From positions 1 through 8,704 of the forward strand of contig CAAGJV010000010.1 in NCBI GenBank assembly GCA_900770205.1: a DNA stretch of 8,704 bases, in the 5' to 3' direction. Each line of letters begins with the position of its first letter. Positions within the stretch are counted from its first letter, which is position 1. The position numbers and the translations under genes were made by a program. Positions 5,734 through 8,704 of this stretch are shown piece by piece. The notes beneath the pieces are model-generated. The model ran no database searches and was not told where the DNA came from. It was given only the letters and a program-made list of their open reading frames with translations. The stretch comes from Desulfovibrionaceae bacterium (GTDB lineage: Bacteria; Desulfobacterota; Desulfovibrionia; Desulfovibrionales; Desulfovibrionaceae).

Positions 5734-7314
5734 CTAAATGCTGATTTTTTTGCTGGCGGAGCGGGTGATCCATGTTTCGAATATCGCACGAGAAACAAAG
5801 ATGGCGGTAAACATGGAAGCGATGATGCCGAGCGACAGCGTGACGGCAAACCCGCGGACAGGGCCAGTGCCGAACTGATAGAGAATGGCCGCCGTGATAA
5901 GCGTTGTCAGGTTGGAGTCGATAATGGAGATGCTGGCACGGCTGAAGCCTGCCTGAACCGCTTCTGCTACGGACAGGCCGTTTTTCATTTCTTCTCTGAT
6001 GCGCTCAAAAATAAGAACATTGGCGTCAACAGACATGCCGATGGTAAGAACAATACCGGCTATGCCCGGCAGAGTAAGGGTGGCGCCAAAGAACGTCATG
6101 CCGGCGAGGAGTATGGTGATAGTGAAGCAGAGCATGATATCGGCGATGAGGCCGGAGAGCCCGTAGTAGAGCGGCATGATGAGAACAACGGCTGCTGCGC
6201 CGACAAGCGATGCTTTGATACCGCTGTTAATGGATTCCTTGCCGAGGGATGGGCCGACAGTGCGTTCTTCCAGAACGGAGACGGGCGTAGGCAGAGAACC
6301 AGCACGCAGGACGATGGCCAGATCCTGCGCTTCTTCCGTGGTGAAGTTGCCAGTGATGGATGCCTTGCCTCCTGAGATGCGGTCTTGGATGACAGGTGCA
6401 GAGTAGACTTTGCCGTCCAACAGAATGGCCATGCGTTTTTTGATATGTTCGCCGGTGATACGTTCAAAGTTGTTCGCGCCGCGGTTGTTGAATTCGAGGG
6501 CGACATAAGACTGGCCATATTCGTTGAAAGCCGGACGGGCGTTGGTGATATCTTCCCCGCCCATGAGAGCTTCACTGTCGAGGATGATGGTGCTTTCCGT
6601 CTGTGTTCCGTACTGGCCTTTGACGATGAGTGGGTAGCGGGCCGTTCCGGCAGGCAGCATAATGGAGGATGGATCGACATCGTCACGAACGAGATGGAAT
6701 TCCAGATGAGCGGTCTGGCCTATAATCTGAACGGCACGTTCGGAATCCGTCATGCCGGGGAGCTGCACCTGCACCTGATTGTCTGACTGCTTGCGTATAT
6801 CCGGCTCGGCAACGCCGAACTGGTCGATACGGTTGCGAATGGTGCGAACCACCTGTTCCATGGTCATGTCTTCCGTCTGCTTGCGGGCCGCAGGCGAAAG
6901 TTCAAAAACGTACGCACGCCCTGATGCCGTACTGTCGGTTCTGGCCAGCTGCAGATTGGGGAACCATTTGCTGATCATTTCATCGAATGCCGTGGCCTGA
7001 TCGGCACGGGGAAGGCTGATTTCAAGCAGTCCTTCTGCGTTGAGACGCGGCTTCATGATTGTTATCTTTTCCCGTGCGGCACGGTCGCGAATGTCCTGAC
7101 CGGTTACGGTCAGTGTATTCTGCACGGCCTTTTCTACATCAACGCCGAGAGTGAGATTCATGCCCCCCTTGAGGTCAAGCCCGAGATTGATGCGGTCCTG
7201 CATGAGTGCCCCCAAAGGAGAGCTGCCTATAAAGGGAAGATTGGGCAGGGCGTACGCAAGCACCACCAGCAGTACGAGAAAAGAGACGGCCAGGCGCAGA
7301 CGCAGAGCTTTCAT
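5734..7314 (-). CDS. secD: Sec translocon accessory subunit SecD
   Basis: SecD partners SecF in proton-driven late translocation. The 526-residue length is normal for a short SecD lacking the extra domains of larger homologues. TM1 covers about residues 8-25. LGLDLKGGMNLTLGVD (44-59) is the D1 signature. The large periplasmic P1 region covers about 60-360, including VRTIRNRIDQFGVAEPDI (156-173). Five C-terminal helices follow. GMSVDANVLIFERIREE (426-442) holds Asp430, the counterpart of the Asp needed for proton transport in characterised SecD proteins. The start is set by an AAGGAT Shine-Dalgarno six bases upstream and by the Lys/Arg-rich N-terminus before TM1. secF follows after 22 bases. 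A hairpin separates it from yajC upstream, so it may have its own promoter or depend on read-through. Confidence 0.97.
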   Translation of the reverse strand: MKALRLRLAVSFLVLLVVLAYALPNLPFIGSSPLGALMQDRINLGLDLKGGMNLTLGVDVEKAVQNTLTVTGQDIRDRAAREKITIMKPRLNAEGLLEISLPRADQATAFDEMISKWFPNLQLARTDSTASGRAYVFELSPAARKQTEDMTMEQVVRTIRNRIDQFGVAEPDIRKQSDNQVQVQLPGMTDSERAVQIIGQTAHLEFHLVRDDVDPSSIMLPAGTARYPLIVKGQYGTQTESTIILDSEALMGGEDITNARPAFNEYGQSYVALEFNNRGANNFERITGEHIKKRMAILLDGKVYSAPVIQDRISGGKASITGNFTTEEAQDLAIVLRAGSLPTPVSVLEERTVGPSLGKESINSGIKASLVGAAAVVLIMPLYYGLSGLIADIMLCFTITILLAGMTFFGATLTLPGIAGIVLTIGMSVDANVLIFERIREEMKNGLSVAEAVQAGFSRASISIIDSNLTTLITAAILYQFGTGPVRGFAVTLSLGIIASMFTAIFVSRAIFETWITRSASKKISI

Positions 7315-7375
7315 GATGATATCCTTAAAAAATTAATGATAAGGTCAATGCGTTGTGTATACATAACACAAAAGT

Positions 7376-7404
7376 CCACGCCTCCTCAAGAGAAGGAGGC
7401 GTGG
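7376..7404 (-). terminator. strong hairpin between yajC and secD
   Basis: A perfect 11-base GC-rich stem, CCACGCCTCCT (7376-7386) with AGGAGGCGTGG (7394-7404), encloses a seven-base loop. On the minus strand the next bases are ACTTTTGTGTT, a modest T tract. It starts 21 bases after the yajC stop and could stop or attenuate the yajC transcript ahead of secD. It could instead be a processing or stability hairpin within a yajC-secD-secF operon. Confidence 0.65.
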
Positions 7405-7425
7405 GGGCATAATCTTTAGTGTTGG

Positions 7426-7788
7426 TTATTTCTTTTCCGCAGGTGCGGCTTCATTGGCCTTGTTCATAGCCTTCGGGTCGTACGTGCCGCTGATGAAACC
7501 GCGGGGCATGCGAACCTTTGTTTCACCGAGGTCGATAACGAGAATGTCGCCTTCAAGGTCGACAATGCGGCCGAGGAGCCCGCCGGACGTAATGACATAC
7601 GAGCCTTTGCCCAGAGCCTCTATCATGGCCTTGTGTTCCTTGTTTCTCTTCTGCTGCGGGCGGATCAGCAGAAAGTAGAACACGGCGAACATGAGCAGAA
7701 GGGGAACGATGGAGGCAAAGGCGCCCATGGGGCCAGCCTGAGCTGCGCCGCCCGCGTTGCCGGCGGCATAGGCAATGGAAGTAAACAT
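7426..7788 (-). CDS. yajC: Sec translocon accessory subunit YajC
   Basis: YajC is a small single-span inner-membrane protein that associates with SecD and SecF. The product is 120 residues with a short Ala/Gly-rich N-terminal segment. One helix lies at about residues 23-42 (VPLLLMFAVFYFLLIRPQQK), followed by a cytoplasmic domain with ITSGGLLGRIVDLEGD (66-81), all typical of the family. The start at 7788 was chosen over the longer open frame to 7947. It has a TGGAG Shine-Dalgarno five bases upstream, and the extra 53 residues are polar and overlap the divergent argB promoter region. The C-terminal tail is Ala/Lys-rich and likely flexible. secD and secF follow in the same direction. Confidence 0.95.
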   Translation of the reverse strand: MFTSIAYAAGNAGGAAQAGPMGAFASIVPLLLMFAVFYFLLIRPQQKRNKEHKAMIEALGKGSYVITSGGLLGRIVDLEGDILVIDLGETKVRMPRGFISGTYDPKAMNKANEAAPAEKK

Positions 7789-7838
7789 AGATACTCCAGA
7801 ATTGAATTTGCGGAATTTCTCCGCATCGCTGTTTTCCT

Positions 7839-7867
7839 TTTCTATCCTGTTGCGCCTTTTTACGCAA
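7839..7867 (-). promoter_or_regulatory. possible yajC promoter
   Basis: On the minus strand TTGCGT (7862-7867) is followed after 17 bases by TAGAAA (7839-7844). The match is partial (three and four of six positions) but the spacing is ideal and the place fits, about 50 bases before the yajC start. A small inverted repeat (GCGG/CCGC near 7810-7824) would lie in the leader. Confidence 0.35.
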
Positions 7868-7878
7868 TGGTTAAGAAT
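7850..7878 (+). promoter_or_regulatory. possible argB promoter overlapping the yajC promoter
   Basis: On the plus strand TTGCGC (7850-7855) is followed after 17 bases by AAGAAT (7873-7878). The match is weak. It overlaps the candidate yajC promoter on the other strand, so the two would compete for polymerase. No convincing ArgR operator palindrome was seen nearby. Confidence 0.25.
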
Positions 7879-7976
7879 CACCTCATCAGCGGGTAATGAA
7901 AGAGCTGGACATGGTTGCCGGATACGGAGTATGCGAAGAAATGACAAAGACCGGGGAATCCGGTGAAGGAGCGTCT

Positions 7977-8704
7977 ATGTCCGTGATTGATGATGCCGTG
8001 GAGCAGGCTCGCCTGCAGTCGAAAATACTTATTGAAAGCCTTCCCTATCTGAGAGAATACCATGGTGAAACCGTCGTTATTAAATACGGCGGCCATGCCA
8101 TGACCGATGAATCTCTTAAGCTGGCCTTTGCACGCAATATCAGTTTGCTGAAGCTTGTGGGCATACACCCCGTCGTTGTTCACGGCGGCGGCCCGCAGAT
8201 AAATGAAATGCTGAACAGGCTGGAAATACGGTCGGAGTTTCGCAGAGGACATCGTGTAACGGATAAGGCTACCATGGATGTCGTGGAAATGGTTCTTGTC
8301 GGCTCTGTGAATAAAAGCGTGGTGAATCTCATCAACCGGACAGGGGCAAGGGCCGTAGGCCTTTCTGGCAAAGACGGTCTGCTGCTCGAGGCCCGCAAGC
8401 TTGCCATGACGGTCAGCCGCGGTGAGGAACAGCCGCCGGAAATTATCGATCTTGGCAGTGTCGGAGAAGTCACCGCCGTTAATGTCCAGCTTTTACGCTC
8501 TCTCATCAGCGATGAATTTGTTCCTGTCATTGCGCCGGTGGGGGTCGATGCAGAGGGCAATACCTATAATATCAATGCGGATTCCGTCGCTGGCGCTGTG
8601 GCCGGAGCACTTAGGGCAAGGCGACTGCTCATGCTGACGGATGTGGCCGGCATTCTTGACAGGGAAGGAAGGCTCATCGAACATCTGAGTGCGGAAGATG
8701 CCCG
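7977..8704 (+). CDS. argB: acetylglutamate kinase (3' end outside window)
   Basis: ArgB phosphorylates N-acetylglutamate, the second step of arginine synthesis, in the cytoplasm. The 242 visible codons are open to the window edge; the family is usually near 300. VIKYGGHAM (34-42) holds the ATP-phosphate Lys36 and the Gly loop. HGGGPQIN (69-76) binds acetylglutamate. GHRVTD (91-96), NINADSVAGA (198-207) and MLTDVAGIL (219-227) follow. The N-terminal helix of about 25 residues before the kinase core is of the kind found in hexameric, arginine-inhibited enzymes, so feedback inhibition is likely but inferred. The start at 7977 has a GAAGGAG Shine-Dalgarno six bases upstream. An in-frame ATG at 7896 would add 27 residues but has a poor ribosome site. 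A small hairpin (ACCGG/CCGGT, 7950-7964) sits just before the Shine-Dalgarno. It is divergent from yajC. Confidence 0.96.
   Translation, partial: MSVIDDAVEQARLQSKILIESLPYLREYHGETVVIKYGGHAMTDESLKLAFARNISLLKLVGIHPVVVHGGGPQINEMLNRLEIRSEFRRGHRVTDKATMDVVEMVLVGSVNKSVVNLINRTGARAVGLSGKDGLLLEARKLAMTVSRGEEQPPEIIDLGSVGEVTAVNVQLLRSLISDEFVPVIAPVGVDAEGNTYNINADSVAGAVAGALRARRLLMLTDVAGILDREGRLIEHLSAEDA

Noticed and set aside
5712..5849. 46-residue N-terminal extension of SecF
   Set aside because: It overlaps the end of secD, has no family similarity, and a good ribosome site precedes the Met at 5711.
5653..6786. Long plus-strand ORFs at 5653-6375 and 6385-6786
   Set aside because: They are antisense shadows of secD and secF, with compositions that look like reversed membrane-protein codons and no ribosome sites.
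7789..7947. 53-residue N-terminal extension of YajC
   Set aside because: The family N-terminus and a ribosome site fit the Met at 7788. The extra stretch covers the intergenic promoter region.

Overview
The window looks like a chromosomal segment of a Gram-negative bacterium in which a decaying integrated element sits next to conserved housekeeping genes. The SecD, SecF, YajC, SmpB, ThiD and ArgB sequences have a deltaproteobacterial flavour, and Desulfovibrionaceae is my best guess. That is inference from protein style and gene content, with no search behind it.

Left part (1-2618), accessory DNA. The window opens inside an IS256-family insertion sequence (C-terminal part of the transposase, right end near 504). 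The IS has landed in a Bro-N/antirepressor-like gene on the minus strand, which also carries an older internal deletion with a frame change. Just upstream of it, in the same direction, is a P4-type tyrosine integrase. Its full arm-binding and catalytic sequence can be read, but a one-base loss in a run of G near codon 31 breaks the frame. Between the integrase and the neighbouring tRNA lie five copies of the heptamer GGTATGG in both orientations, a possible promoter, and a terminator hairpin. The integrase abuts the 3' end of an intact tRNA-Ser(CGA), the usual arrangement for an island integrated at a tRNA. The element therefore runs leftward out of the window, and its integrase and antirepressor are probably dead.

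Middle part (2619-4570). Minus strand: tRNA-Ser(CGA) with a good promoter, then smpB (ribosome rescue with tmRNA). A 433-base gap follows with no convincing gene. thiD (HMP/HMP-P kinase of thiamine synthesis) follows on the plus strand and ends at a hairpin terminator shared with the convergent secF.

Right part (4596-8704). yajC, secD and secF run leftward on the minus strand and encode the accessory complex of the Sec translocon. A strong hairpin separates yajC from secD. SecF is about 50 residues longer than usual because it seems to carry an extra two-helix segment that resembles a duplication of its TM2/TM3 hairpin. argB (acetylglutamate kinase, arginine synthesis) is divergent from yajC and runs off the right end.

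I found no CRISPR array, defence cassette or clearly new multi-gene system. The points most worth following are the layered decay of the tRNA-linked element, the GGTATGG repeat cluster and the enlarged SecF.
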